In this document: in pieces, positions 35,044 to 44,536 of the stretch | Numbering within the stretch: position 1 is the first letter of the stretch | Layout of the letters: every line of letters begins with the position of its first letter | Assembly (NCBI GenBank): GCA_021770825.1 | Contig: JAETQD010000014.1 | Location: 1 to 64,000, forward strand | Source: Clostridium sp. | GTDB lineage: Bacteria > Bacillota > Clostridia > Lachnospirales > Lachnospiraceae | Direction: 5' to 3' | DNA: 64,000 bases | Notes under the pieces: model-generated | Seen by the model: the letters and a program-made list of their open reading frames with translations, nothing else | Databases searched by the model: none | Told to the model about the DNA's origin: nothing | Position numbers and translations under genes: made by a program

Positions 35044-36885
35044 ATGTGTGGAATTGTAGGATATACAGGAAAAGAGCAGGCAGCACCAATTCTTTTGGAC
35101 GGGTTGGAGAAGCTGGAATACCGTGGATATGATTCGGCAGGAATCGCAGTTTCCGGGACCGGAAAAACCGGAGAACCAGGCATTGAAGTGGTAAAGGCCA
35201 AGGGACGGTTAAAGGTTCTCTGTGAAATGACAGACAGCGGACGCTCCATCCGCGGCGTATGCGGAATCGGACATACCCGCTGGGCCACCCACGGCGCCCC
35301 GTCTGTGGCCAACTCCCATCCGCATTTCTCCAGGGATAAACGTGTGGTTGTGGTTCACAACGGAATCATTGAAAACTACCAGGAGATCGAGGCGAAGCTG
35401 GTGAAAGAGGGCTGTGTGTTCTCTTCGGAGACAGATACAGAGGTTGTGGCCCATCTGCTGGATAAATATTATACGGGAGACCCGCTGGATGCCATCAGCA
35501 GACTCCTGGTCCGGATCCGCGGCTCCTATGCCCTGGGAATTCTTTTTAAGGACCGTCCCGGAGAAATTTACGCCGTGAGAAAGGACAGTCCCTTAATCGT
35601 TGGAACCTCGGCAGATGGAAATTTCATTGCGTCGGACGTTCCGGCAATTTTAAAGCACACCAGAACGGTATGCTTTATCCAGAACATGGAGATTGTGAAG
35701 CTGACCGCGGATAAGGTCTGGTTTTACAACCTGGATAAGGAAGAAATCGAGAAGGAATTTACTCAGGTCAACTGGGACACAGAGGCCGCTGAGAAAGGCG
35801 GATTCCAGCACTTCATGTTAAAGGAAATCTATGAGCAGCCAAAGGCGGTCCGCGACACCATAAGCCCCAGAATCCGTGATAAACATGTGGTCATCGAAGA
35901 GCTGGGAATGACAGACGAAGAGATTGCAAAGGTAAAGCGGATTCAGATGGTTGCCTGCGGTTCCACTTACCATGTGTGCATGGTGGCAAAATATGTCATG
36001 GAAGAAGTGGCAAGAATTCCGGTGGACGTGGACCTGGCCAGCGAATTCCGGTACAGAAACCCTGTCATGGAAGAAAACACGCTGGTGGTTGTCATAAGCC
36101 AGTCCGGTGAGACTGCCGATTCCCTGGCAGCCCTGCGGGAAGCGAAAAAAATGGGCCATAAGGTCCTTGGAATTGTCAATGTGGTGGGAAGTTCCATCGC
36201 CAGAGAAGCGGACAATGTGTTCTATACATGGGCCGGGCCGGAAATTTCCGTGGCCACCACAAAGGCATACAGTACGCAGCTCGCCGCTGTTTACCTCTTA
36301 GCCATCCACTTCGGAACCGTCCGCGGATTCATTGATGACGCACAGCATAAGAAGATGGTGGAAGAGCTGGAGCGGCTGCCGGAGAAGATCGAGCGGATTC
36401 TGGAAGAAAAGGAAAGAATCCAGTGGTTTGCCACCAAGTTCTCCCACAGCAAGGACATTTTCTTCATCGGCCGCGGCCTGGACTATGCCGCATCCATGGA
36501 GGGCTCCCTGAAGCTTAAGGAAATTTCCTATATCCATTCGGAGGCCTATGCAGCCGGAGAGTTAAAGCATGGAACCATCTCCCTGATCGAAGACGGAATT
36601 CTTGTGATCGGTGTGGCTACCCAGAACCGGCTGTTTGAGAAGATGGTCAGCAATATGGTGGAGGTAAAGAGCCGCGGAGCCTATGTTCTGGGGGTTACCA
36701 GCTACGGAAACTACGCCATGGAGGATACGGCGGATTTCACCATTTACGTTCCGAAAACCATGGAGTGCTTTGCCACCAGCCTGGTGGTGATTCCGCTTCA
36801 GCTTCTGGCCTATTATATCTCTGTATCCAAGGGCCTTGATGTGGATAAACCAAGGAATCTGGCAAAATCTGTGACGGTGGAATAG
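35044..36885 (+). CDS. glmS: Glutamine-fructose-6-phosphate aminotransferase
   Basis: The 613-residue protein starts MCGIVGYTG with catalytic Cys2. It has the glutaminase domain (1-240; YRGYDSAGIAV, GHTRWATHG) and two SIS isomerase domains (about 290-600; SQSGETADSLAAL, LGRGLDYAASMEGSLKLKEISYIHSEAYAAGELKHG), ending PRNLAKSVTVE. It makes glucosamine-6-phosphate. Placement directly behind glmM, with no ribozyme between, means both share one leader. Confidence 0.97.
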   Translation: MCGIVGYTGKEQAAPILLDGLEKLEYRGYDSAGIAVSGTGKTGEPGIEVVKAKGRLKVLCEMTDSGRSIRGVCGIGHTRWATHGAPSVANSHPHFSRDKRVVVVHNGIIENYQEIEAKLVKEGCVFSSETDTEVVAHLLDKYYTGDPLDAISRLLVRIRGSYALGILFKDRPGEIYAVRKDSPLIVGTSADGNFIASDVPAILKHTRTVCFIQNMEIVKLTADKVWFYNLDKEEIEKEFTQVNWDTEAAEKGGFQHFMLKEIYEQPKAVRDTISPRIRDKHVVIEELGMTDEEIAKVKRIQMVACGSTYHVCMVAKYVMEEVARIPVDVDLASEFRYRNPVMEENTLVVVISQSGETADSLAALREAKKMGHKVLGIVNVVGSSIAREADNVFYTWAGPEISVATTKAYSTQLAAVYLLAIHFGTVRGFIDDAQHKKMVEELERLPEKIERILEEKERIQWFATKFSHSKDIFFIGRGLDYAASMEGSLKLKEISYIHSEAYAAGELKHGTISLIEDGILVIGVATQNRLFEKMVSNMVEVKSRGAYVLGVTSYGNYAMEDTADFTIYVPKTMECFATSLVVIPLQLLAYYISVSKGLDVDKPRNLAKSVTVE

Positions 36886-36962
36886 GTGTTTCATTGACCA
36901 GATATGGCTAATAGACAAAATCGGCTAATGCATGTTTAATAGAACCAGGGAGGGGAATAAAC

Positions 36963-37229
36963 ATGGTTAGCTATGCCAGGTTATGGGAAACAATGAAGAA
37001 AAAAGGTGTCAGCCAGTATTGCCTGATTACCAAATATAAAGTCAGCGCCGGGCAGATTGGCCGTCTGAAGAAAAATATGAATGTGTCAACGCATACCCTG
37101 GAATTCCTCTGTAATATCTTGCAGTGCCCGATTGAAGACGTGGTGGAAATCACACTGGAGCCCTGGGAGGAGTTCAGCGGAAAGCGTCAGGCCGCAGTAT
37201 CAGTAAAAGAAAACCAAACGGTTGAATAG
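36963..37229 (+). CDS. Small HTH (XRE-like) protein
   Basis: The 88-residue protein has a helix-turn-helix in residues 17-60 (YCLITKYKVSAGQIGRLKKN). It is of the HTH_26 type common in Firmicutes. GGGAGGGG lies ahead of the ATG. Its target is unknown; it sits alone between glmS and a terminator. Confidence 0.75.
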   Translation: MVSYARLWETMKKKGVSQYCLITKYKVSAGQIGRLKKNMNVSTHTLEFLCNILQCPIEDVVEITLEPWEEFSGKRQAAVSVKENQTVE

Positions 37230-37277
37230 AAAATCCTTCATGAAATAGGAATGTTTCATGGAGGATTTTGTTTTCTT
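37230..37277 (+). terminator. Terminator of the small HTH gene
   Basis: AAAATCCTTCATGAAA (37230-37245) pairs with TTTCATGGAGGATTTT (37254-37269), followed by GTTTTCTTT. Confidence 0.9.
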
Positions 37278-37328
37278 TACGGACATTTCGGTGTATGATA
37301 AAGAAAGAAACGCCAAAGGAGGTCTGGA

Positions 37329-38330
37329 ATGGAGTATTATGGAACACTGGGGCCGGCTTGTGGGGAGACCGGGATATTAAAAAGGATGTTTGAAGCAGGA
37401 ATGACAGGAATCCGGCTGAACCTGTCCCATGGAGACTTGGAAAAGAGCAGAGACTGGATGGACATGTTTTCTGAGGCGGCCGGGGCCTGCGGGATAAAAC
37501 CGCAGATTCTGATTGACCTGCGGGGGCCCGAGCTGAGGCTTGGGCGGCTGGAAGGCGAGATCATGATTCCGGAAGGCAGCTCGGTATTGTTCAGCGAGGA
37601 TGGATTCACGGTACCGGAACCCTTTCTTTTGGCAGCGGCGCCAGGGGACCATGTGCTGGTGGACGATGGAAAGCTGGAATTTCTGGTGGAGACCGTGGAA
37701 AACGGACGCGGGATCCCGAAAAGGCGGCAGTTTGTCCGGGCAAAGGCTCTGCGGGGAGGCGTTTTAAAATCGGAAAAAAGTCTGGCCATTGTGGGGAAAG
37801 AGGTTCCGATGCCAACCCTTACAGAAAGCGATTATAAAAATTTATCCCAGGCGGCCGGGTATGGGGTGACGGGCGTGATGCTGCCGTTTGTGAGAGGGAA
37901 GGAAGATCTTCTGACGTTAAAACAGGCGCTTTTGGATGCCGGAGCGCCGCAGATTCGGATATTTGCCAAGATTGAAAACCTTCGCGGAGCTCAGATCATG
38001 GAAGAGCTGTTTCCGTATTGTGACCAGGTGGTGATTGCCAGAGGAGATCTGGGGAATGCCATGCCCTTATGGAAACTTCCTGGTATGCAGAAAAAACTGG
38101 CCGCAAAATGCCGGGAAGCCCAAATGCCGTTCATGGTGGTGACGCAGATGCTGGATTCCATGCATGAACGGGCTGTTCCCACCAGAGCCGAGGTATCGGA
38201 TATTTACAACGCTGTTCTGGACGGTGCCGCATCGCTGATGCTCACAGGGGAAACGGCAGTGGGGAAATATCCGGTGGAAGCCATGGATTATCTGGTGAAA
38301 ACGGGGGAGGAGGCCCTGCGGGACATTTAA
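37329..38330 (+). CDS. Pyruvate kinase-like protein lacking the C-terminal domain
   Basis: The 333-residue protein has most barrel signatures of pyruvate kinase: TLGPAC (6-11), RLNLSHG (29-35), KIENLRG (about 215), IARGDLGNAMP (about 235-245), VVTQMLDSM (about 267) and PTRAEVSDIYNAVLDGAASLMLTGET (about 281-306). A B-like insert is present. It stops after the barrel, so the allosteric C-terminal domain (about 120 residues) is absent. True pyruvate kinases have about 470-585 residues. The family is annotated as pyruvate kinase-like; activity is unproven. It overlaps the convergent gene at 38327 by 4 bases. Confidence 0.85.
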   Translation: MEYYGTLGPACGETGILKRMFEAGMTGIRLNLSHGDLEKSRDWMDMFSEAAGACGIKPQILIDLRGPELRLGRLEGEIMIPEGSSVLFSEDGFTVPEPFLLAAAPGDHVLVDDGKLEFLVETVENGRGIPKRRQFVRAKALRGGVLKSEKSLAIVGKEVPMPTLTESDYKNLSQAAGYGVTGVMLPFVRGKEDLLTLKQALLDAGAPQIRIFAKIENLRGAQIMEELFPYCDQVVIARGDLGNAMPLWKLPGMQKKLAAKCREAQMPFMVVTQMLDSMHERAVPTRAEVSDIYNAVLDGAASLMLTGETAVGKYPVEAMDYLVKTGEEALRDI

Positions 38331-38671
38331 GTCTTATGGTCCCGTTCCTTCTCCCAACGGTAAATGGTGGAATTTTCAGCAGGACAACTGGGAATTTTTC
38401 CGCTGAGGGCCATGTCGATGACTTCGCGGGAATAGTGCTTATGGGGAACAAATAAATCCGGAAGCTCCAGATGAAGTGCACCGCACTTTTGGCACTTGAG
38501 CCTCCGAAGCAAGAAAATATGTATCTGGCCGTCCGCCAGGATTACCTGGCGGCGTTTGCTGTCACGGACCTTCAAAACGCCCTGACAGGAAGGGCAGACA
38601 GGGGGGTCATCAGAGACTGCACGGTAGATACCATTTCTTACCACAATATGATACTGTGTGAGAATTATCAT
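38327..38671 (-). CDS. DUF6431-type zinc-ribbon protein
   Basis: The 114-residue protein has two CxxC pairs (CPSCQGVL and CQKCGALH), the segment KVRDSKRRQVI and LPDLFVPHKHYSREVI, followed by a short helical tail. This matches a family related to the N-terminal zinc ribbon and helix of transposases. It may be an orphan remnant of a mobile element. The start at 38671 has AGGT ahead; support is moderate. Confidence 0.6.
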   Translation of the reverse strand: MIILTQYHIVVRNGIYRAVSDDPPVCPSCQGVLKVRDSKRRQVILADGQIHIFLLRRLKCQKCGALHLELPDLFVPHKHYSREVIDMALSGKIPSCPAENSTIYRWEKERDHKT

Positions 38672-38907
38672 TCGTATACCTGCCAATCTGAGCATGTTTT
38701 CAGCTACCCTGGGAACGAGAGGTAAGCGGTAACTTTTACCGTATCAGTTGTAACGTATGGGAATAGGAAAAGAAATGCAAAAAAGGTGTGATCTCACTAA
38801 AGAAAACGAAAAATTTACATGAAAATCAATAAAATGTCGAATAATATCGAAAGATGTACAGAAAATGGGCTTGCCAGCAGACCCCCTGAGCTGCCGCGCG
38901 GCATATG
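38672..38907. other. Intergenic region without a gene
   Basis: This AT-rich spacer ends with the palindrome GCCGCGCGGC at 38893-38902. I see no ORF, RNA gene or clear promoter. Confidence 0.4.
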
Positions 38908-38930
38908 AAAAAAGCCCCCAAAAGGGGGCT
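38908..38930 (-). terminator. Terminator of the aroQ-Nudix-DUF4317 operon
   Basis: AGCCCCC (38913-38919) pairs with GGGGGCT (38924-38930). On the minus strand the stem is followed by TTTTTTC. Confidence 0.9.
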
Positions 38931-38941
38931 GGGAATGCAGG

Positions 38942-40084
38942 TTAAGAATTTTTTTCTTCTTCCCACATTTTAACCGGCATACCGTTCACCTTCACATTAT
39001 CCTCAACTGCAATGACCAGGAAACGGCGTCCTTCTAAAAATCTGGTCTCCACCAGGTCCAGGCGGTCCGGATTGACCTTGATGTCCACATCCGGGGTTTT
39101 CACGGCGAATTTTCCGGTTCCGGTGATGGCAGGAACCAGAATGGAAGTGCTTTCTCCGGCTGCTTCCTCATAAACTGCATCGAACCGCTCCAGTTGTTCC
39201 GGTTCCACGCCGCTTTTTTCCAACAGGTCCTTCACCTCCGGCTTGGAGAGGCGCAAAGGCTCCATATCTTCCTTATGTTCCTCTGACATTTCCGTCAGAT
39301 TTTCATGGATTTGCCGTACAATCTGATAATCGCACTGCTCGCCCAGGGTATCGGAAAGGATTTCCTGGAAAGCTTCCTTTTGGGCACTCCAGGAAATGGG
39401 AGACGGGGCGCCTAAGCAGGTGTCGATAAATTCATAATGGAGCTCTTCCGGGTTCTTGGAAAAATATAAAATACTGTGGATATCGGTGCTTCTGTCATTG
39501 AAGGCAGGGAATAAAAACCCTGTCATTGGCGGCTGTACCCACCAGTCCCGGGGCCGCTCTTCGATGAGGTTGGTGGTCTCGTTGTAGGAAAGACCCGGCT
39601 CAGAGAGTTTTACCGGACAGATACAGCAGAGAATATGGTTATATACTTCTTCTGATGCATCGAACATTTCCTCATGGTCTGCAGTCTTTCCCGGCACATC
39701 ATATGCACTGTGAATCAAAATGATATAATAGTTCTCTCCATAATCATAATTTTCAATTACCTTATTATAGAAGGAATCCACCACCTCATCATCGGTCAGC
39801 TTGTCCTCGCGCAGCTTCATAAGGAGTGCATGGGCGCTGTCCTCCCCCTCATCGTGGATGGAGTATTCCAGGTTGTGGAGATTTTTTCCGATGCCGCCCG
39901 ATAAGGCTTTCCGGAAAATTTCATAATATTTAAAAATTTCCTCTTCGGACAGGGCAAAAAATGCCTCCTTCAAGGTGGTTTTAATCTGCTTTTCTGCATC
40001 CACATAGCATCCGCAGATGCGGGTGATGGCATTGTTGTCTTTCTTAAACTGTTTCTTGATTTCTGAAATTTCACGTTTATTCAT
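38942..40084 (-). CDS. DUF4317 domain protein
   Basis: The 380-residue protein is recognised by MNKREISEIKKQFKKDNNAITRICGCYVDAEKQIKT and the PPMTGFLFPAFNDRSTDIHSILYF segment. The family is restricted to Firmicutes and its function is unknown. It is the last gene of an operon with the Nudix hydrolase and aroQ (gaps 10 and 9 bases). AGGAG precedes its ATG. Confidence 0.9.
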   Translation of the reverse strand: MNKREISEIKKQFKKDNNAITRICGCYVDAEKQIKTTLKEAFFALSEEEIFKYYEIFRKALSGGIGKNLHNLEYSIHDEGEDSAHALLMKLREDKLTDDEVVDSFYNKVIENYDYGENYYIILIHSAYDVPGKTADHEEMFDASEEVYNHILCCICPVKLSEPGLSYNETTNLIEERPRDWWVQPPMTGFLFPAFNDRSTDIHSILYFSKNPEELHYEFIDTCLGAPSPISWSAQKEAFQEILSDTLGEQCDYQIVRQIHENLTEMSEEHKEDMEPLRLSKPEVKDLLEKSGVEPEQLERFDAVYEEAAGESTSILVPAITGTGKFAVKTPDVDIKVNPDRLDLVETRFLEGRRFLVIAVEDNVKVNGMPVKMWEEEKNS

Positions 40085-40094
40085 TGGATGTCTC

Positions 40095-40637
40095 CTAATT
40101 TAAAAGCTTTTCTGCATAATACATGGCCGCCACATGGACAGACTGGACCAGTCCTCCCTGGGACATGAGGTTTTTGGTTTCCCGGTCAGTGAGGACAACC
40201 GTTTCCAGATCTTCGGATGCATCCAGAGCCGGGGCCTTTATTTTCCGGCATCCGGTGATCAGATAGCAGTGGGCGAAATTGCTTAAGCAGGAGGCGTTGG
40301 GGGCCACTTTGCATAAAAATACAGGTGCGTTTCCTGCATACCCGGTCTCCTCCAAAAGTTCTCTGGCAGCAGCCTCTGCCGGGTCTTCGCCCTCCTCTAT
40401 GCAGCCCGCCGAAAGCTCGAGAAGAATCTGTCCGGTTCCATGGCGGTACTGGCGGACAAAAATAAATTCATGGTCCACGGTCACAGCCACGGCCACTGCA
40501 AAATCCGGAATTGTGTTTACATAAAACGGAGAAATCTTTGTGCCGTCAGGAAGGGCACAGTCGTCCGCATGAAGGTTGATGTACTTGTCCCTGATAATGG
40601 TTTCTGACCCGTTTAAGGTCCATGGTTTGATGGCCAT
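40095..40637 (-). CDS. Nudix hydrolase (ADP-ribose pyrophosphatase-like)
   Basis: The 180-residue protein carries a complete Nudix box (GCIEEGEDPAEAAARELLEETG, residues 77-98). It resembles ADP-ribose or NDP-sugar pyrophosphatases: FVRQYRHGTGQILLELSAG upstream of the box. It would hydrolyse a nucleoside diphosphate linked to another moiety. GGAGG precedes the ATG. Confidence 0.92.
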   Translation of the reverse strand: MAIKPWTLNGSETIIRDKYINLHADDCALPDGTKISPFYVNTIPDFAVAVAVTVDHEFIFVRQYRHGTGQILLELSAGCIEEGEDPAEAAARELLEETGYAGNAPVFLCKVAPNASCLSNFAHCYLITGCRKIKAPALDASEDLETVVLTDRETKNLMSQGGLVQSVHVAAMYYAEKLLN

Positions 40638-40646
40638 AAGCGCCTC

Positions 40647-41087
40647 CTAGTTTCTCGTTCTGTCCACCAGCGCCCGGAGTCCCAGGGTGTAAACGTCAGC
40701 GCCCAGACCGATGATGATGCCGGTTGCAATGGGAGAAATCACGGAATGGTGACGGAATTCCTCTCTTTTATGTACATTTGACATATGAAGCTCGATTAAG
40801 GGGCATTCCAACATCTCCAGGGCATCGGAGATGGCATAGCTGTAATGGGTCCAGGCCCCGGCATTGATCATGACACCGTCATAGTGTTCCAAATAAGCTT
40901 CATGGATTTTATCCACCATTTTTCCCTCATCGTTGGTCTGGAAGCAGGTAACGGAAACACCCAGCTCGTCGGCCAGGGAAAGTACCTTTTTGTTGATTTC
41001 ATCCAGGGTGATGGTACCGTACTGCTGGGGATTGCGTTTCCCGAACATGTTGTGGTTGACACCGTGAAGCAGCATAAATTTTTTCAT
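40647..41087 (-). CDS. aroQ: Type II 3-dehydroquinate dehydratase
   Basis: The 146-residue enzyme catalyses the third step of the shikimate pathway. It shows HGVNHNMFGKRNPQQYG with the catalytic Tyr (about 23), NAGAWTHYSYAISDAL (about 75), and ELHMSNVHKREEFRHHS (about 98-114). The loop has GKRNP where most members have GxREP. The ATG at 41087 follows GGAGGTC. Confidence 0.93.
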   Translation of the reverse strand: MKKFMLLHGVNHNMFGKRNPQQYGTITLDEINKKVLSLADELGVSVTCFQTNDEGKMVDKIHEAYLEHYDGVMINAGAWTHYSYAISDALEMLECPLIELHMSNVHKREEFRHHSVISPIATGIIIGLGADVYTLGLRALVDRTRN

Positions 41088-41244
41088 AAAAGACCTCCTC
41101 ATGGTCATAATATAAAAGTATTTTACCTGTGTTTTTACGGGTTTGCAAGTATAAAACGAAACCTTATGGAAAAGACTACATAGAGAAAAGGTAACTGTGA
41201 GGGTACTGAACCGTTACGAAAAAAGAAAGTGAGGAACAAGGAAT

Positions 41245-41613
41245 ATGAGTCGTTTTTTACAGTGTCCCGACTGCCATGGAATTGCCCTTGTCATATATGG
41301 AGAGGATAACGCCGGCTGCGGCGCCTATGATAAGCTCCACGCCAACACAACGGATGCGGCGCTTGAAAAGCACCTTCCGGTGATAAAAGTGGAAAACGGA
41401 AAGGTGAAGGCCAAAGTGGGAGAAAATGACCATCCCATGGAGGAAGACCATTACATCACCTGGGTATATCTGGAAACCACCCGCGGCGGAAGCTTAAGGG
41501 TTTTGAAACCCGGAGATAAACCCACGGTGGAATTTATCCTGAGTGATGGAGAAAGGCCGCTGGCGGTGTACGAATACTGCAACCGCCACGGCCTCTGGAA
41601 AGCAGAGCTGTAG
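41245..41613 (+). CDS. Desulfoferrodoxin (superoxide reductase)
   Basis: The 122-residue protein has an N-terminal CxxC (CPDCHG, residues 7-12) and the SOR catalytic iron site: EKHLPVIKV (about 41), HPMEEDHYITWV (about 62-73) and CNRHGLW (about 112-118). It reduces superoxide in oxygen-exposed anaerobes. The N-terminal cluster has fewer cysteines than classic desulforedoxin domains. It converges with the MBL-fold gene one base later. Confidence 0.85.
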   Translation: MSRFLQCPDCHGIALVIYGEDNAGCGAYDKLHANTTDAALEKHLPVIKVENGKVKAKVGENDHPMEEDHYITWVYLETTRGGSLRVLKPGDKPTVEFILSDGERPLAVYEYCNRHGLWKAEL

Positions 41614-41614
41614 T

Positions 41615-42424
41615 TTACAGAGCAATTAAGCTCTCATCATCGGGCACGTAAATGCTGCCGCTGTAATAGCGTTTTCCCTCGCTCTTATAAAGGCGCTCAC
41701 GCCCGGCCACATTGCTGTCTTCTGTGTGCCACAGTACCAGATTGGGAATCTGCATGGCTTCTGCCAGCTCGCAGGCATCCTTGACGGTGCTGTGGTGCTT
41801 TTCATATGGTTTCCAGATATCGCGCTCCACATAAAGGCAGAATGCCTCATGGAGCAGCCAGTCACAGCCCCTGAGATACCGCTCACAGGCCGGATTGAAG
41901 GGCTCGTCTCCCAGACAGGTCAGTTTCTTTCCGTTATTCAGAGTCAAAGTAAAACCAAACTGCTTGGCTTTCGTGGAATGGATATCAAAGAAGGTGACAT
42001 TGTAGCTTAAAATCTGTTTGGTTTCCCCGTCTTTGACGGCCACCAGATGGATTCTGGAGCCGATCATGTCATAAAATTTGCCCTGGATGGTCAGGCGGCA
42101 TAAGGTTTTGATGGTTTCAATCAGTTCTTCGTGGCAGTAAATATAGGCGTCTCCGCTGTACTGGTCCTGCCGCATTTTAGTGGCAATCATGCGGACCATC
42201 CAGACGATGCCCAGGATGTGGTCCGTGTGCTCGTGGGTGACAAAAATATGGTGAATTCTTGAGAGAGGTACCTGCATGTTGTCCAGAATCTTTAAGATTC
42301 CGTTTCCGCCGCCGGCATCCACCATAAAATATTCATCACTGTCTCTTAATGCAAAGCAGGTGTTGTAAAGGTTCGTTACCGTGGCATTTCCGGTTCCGAA
42401 AACATAAAGAAGTTCCCGATCCAT
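41615..42424 (-). CDS. MBL-fold metallohydrolase (RNase Z-like)
   Basis: The 269-residue protein has the zinc motif THEHTDHILG (about 63-72), an Asp at LGDEPFNPA (about 171) and a distal His at LWHTED (about 237). It is ribonuclease Z-like, but with HTEDSN rather than the usual tail, so it may act on another phosphoester. AAAGGGGGA precedes the ATG. Confidence 0.85.
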   Translation of the reverse strand: MDRELLYVFGTGNATVTNLYNTCFALRDSDEYFMVDAGGGNGILKILDNMQVPLSRIHHIFVTHEHTDHILGIVWMVRMIATKMRQDQYSGDAYIYCHEELIETIKTLCRLTIQGKFYDMIGSRIHLVAVKDGETKQILSYNVTFFDIHSTKAKQFGFTLTLNNGKKLTCLGDEPFNPACERYLRGCDWLLHEAFCLYVERDIWKPYEKHHSTVKDACELAEAMQIPNLVLWHTEDSNVAGRERLYKSEGKRYYSGSIYVPDDESLIAL

Positions 42425-42576
42425 GTAAAAATCCCCTTTTTCTTTTTATTGTCTTTTAAATATGAATATGTTACTATAAAATAGAAGGAAAAGCAATTAC
42501 CGGCAAAGGAAAAAGTGGGAAAAAACAAGAAAAATGAAGGGGAATTTGCTGGAAAGGTATGTGGGAGGAATAAACT

Positions 42577-44514
42577 ATGAGAGATTTGGCGTATCTGAAA
42601 CTTCTGGCCAAGGAGTATCCAACGGTCAAGGCGGCGTCCAGTGAAATCATCAACCTGATGGCCATCCGCGGACTTCCGAAGGGAACTGAGTATTTCTTCA
42701 GCGATCTTCACGGAGAATATGAGGCGTTCATTCATCTTTTGCGGAGCGCTTCCGGTATCATCCGGGAAAAGATTTCGGAGACCTTTGGCTATGTGATTTC
42801 CGATGAAGAGGAAATTGCACTGGCAAATCTGATTTATTATCCGGAGCGGGCACTGCGGGCTGCAAGAAGGGAAAAACGCTACAATGATGACTGGCAGCGT
42901 ATCAACATTTACCGCCTGGTGCGTATCTGTAAGGAGGTCTCCTCCAAGTACACAAGATCCAAGGTGCGTAAAAAAATGCCGCCGGCATTCGCTTATATTA
43001 TTGACGAACTTCTTCATGTGGACTACAATGATGAAAACAAAAAGGTCTATTATGATGAGATTATCCATTCCATCATTGACAACGGGATGGGCGCAGAGTT
43101 TGTCACTGCTCTCTGTAATCTGATTCAGAATCTGACCATTGACAATCTTCATATTATCGGTGATATTTTTGACCGAGGCCCCCGCCCCGATATCATTATG
43201 GAAGAGCTGATGCAGTTCCATGACGTGGATATCCAGTGGGGAAACCATGATATTTCCTGGATGGGCGCAGCAACGGGAAATCTTGCATGTATCTGCAATG
43301 TACTGCGGATTGCCATCCGCTATAACTGCTTTGATCTTCTGGAAGACGGATATGGAATTAACCTGCGTCCGCTTTCCATGTTTGCCGCACGGGTGTATAA
43401 GGACGATCCCTGTGAGCGGTTCATGCCGAAGATTCTGGATGAAAATATTTACGATGCCGTGGATCCCGGTCTGGCTGCCAAGATGCATAAGGCCATCGCC
43501 GTCATCCAGTTTAAGGTGGAGGGCCAGATCATCAAACGGCATCCGGAATACGAGATGAATGATAGAACCCATATTACCAGAATTGATTTTGCAAAGGGAA
43601 CCGTACAGATCAAAGGAAAAGATTATAAGATGCTGGATATGAATCTTCCCACCGTGGATCCGAAGGATCCCCTTAAGCTTTCCAAGGAAGAGGAAGAGTT
43701 AATACATAATCTGTGCATGTCCTTTAAGCACAGCAGCGTGTTCCACCGCCATATCCGCTTTGTGTACTCCCATGGAGCCATGTACAAATGCTGCAACTCC
43801 AATCTCCTTTACCATGGCTGCATTCCCATGAAGGAAAACGGGGAGTTTGAGGAGTTAAATATCAATGGAATCATTTACTCCGGCAAGCGGATGCTGGATT
43901 ACATTGAGGATGCAGTGAAGATGGCCTACTTCCTTCCGGATGATGATACCTCAAAGGAATGGTACAAGGACCTGATGTGGTATCTGTGGTGCGGTCCCAA
44001 GTCTCCGGTATATGGAAAGGATAATATGGCTACCTTCGAGGGATATTTTGTGGCAGACAAGGCTGTGGCCAAGGAAAATATGAATCCCTACTATAAGCTG
44101 AGCACAAAGGAAGAATTCTGTGATAAGATTCTGAAGGAATTCGGCCTTCCTGTGGAGGGTTCCCACATCATCAACGGCCATGTTCCGGTGAAATTAAAGG
44201 ACGGCGAAAGCCCGGTGAAGGGAAATGGAAAGCTGTTTGTCATTGACGGAGGCCTTTCCAAGTCCTACCAGCCAAAGACGGGAATCGCGGGCTATACGCT
44301 GATTTTCAACTCCCGCCATCTGGCGCTGGCAGAGCATAAGCCCTTTGATCCCAACCATGAGAACACGCCCAAAGTGACCATCGTGGAAAAAATGAAAAAC
44401 CGCGTGATGGTGGCCGATACGGATACCGGAAAAGAGCTGGCAGCAAAGATTGCCGACTTAAAGGAGCTGGTTGCGGCTTACCGTGGCGGTATTATAAAAG
44501 AAAAATTGGAGTAA
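42577..44514 (+). CDS. fbp: Fructose-1,6-bisphosphatase class III
   Basis: The 645-residue enzyme is the Firmicutes-type FBPase, a calcineurin-like metallophosphatase. It has FSDLHGEYEAFIHLL (about 40-54), GDIFDRGPRPD (about 194-204), WGNHDISW (about 221-228) and INGHVPVK (about 533). It is needed in gluconeogenesis. GGGAGGA precedes the ATG. The long insert around 300-400 is normal for the class. Confidence 0.97.
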   Translation: MRDLAYLKLLAKEYPTVKAASSEIINLMAIRGLPKGTEYFFSDLHGEYEAFIHLLRSASGIIREKISETFGYVISDEEEIALANLIYYPERALRAARREKRYNDDWQRINIYRLVRICKEVSSKYTRSKVRKKMPPAFAYIIDELLHVDYNDENKKVYYDEIIHSIIDNGMGAEFVTALCNLIQNLTIDNLHIIGDIFDRGPRPDIIMEELMQFHDVDIQWGNHDISWMGAATGNLACICNVLRIAIRYNCFDLLEDGYGINLRPLSMFAARVYKDDPCERFMPKILDENIYDAVDPGLAAKMHKAIAVIQFKVEGQIIKRHPEYEMNDRTHITRIDFAKGTVQIKGKDYKMLDMNLPTVDPKDPLKLSKEEEELIHNLCMSFKHSSVFHRHIRFVYSHGAMYKCCNSNLLYHGCIPMKENGEFEELNINGIIYSGKRMLDYIEDAVKMAYFLPDDDTSKEWYKDLMWYLWCGPKSPVYGKDNMATFEGYFVADKAVAKENMNPYYKLSTKEEFCDKILKEFGLPVEGSHIINGHVPVKLKDGESPVKGNGKLFVIDGGLSKSYQPKTGIAGYTLIFNSRHLALAEHKPFDPNHENTPKVTIVEKMKNRVMVADTDTGKELAAKIADLKELVAAYRGGIIKEKLE

Positions 44515-44536
44515 TATAACATCTAAGGAGAACTGA

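Noticed and set aside
36886..36962. Short ORFs between glmS and the small HTH gene
   Set aside because: None has a ribosome binding site or length above about 25 codons.
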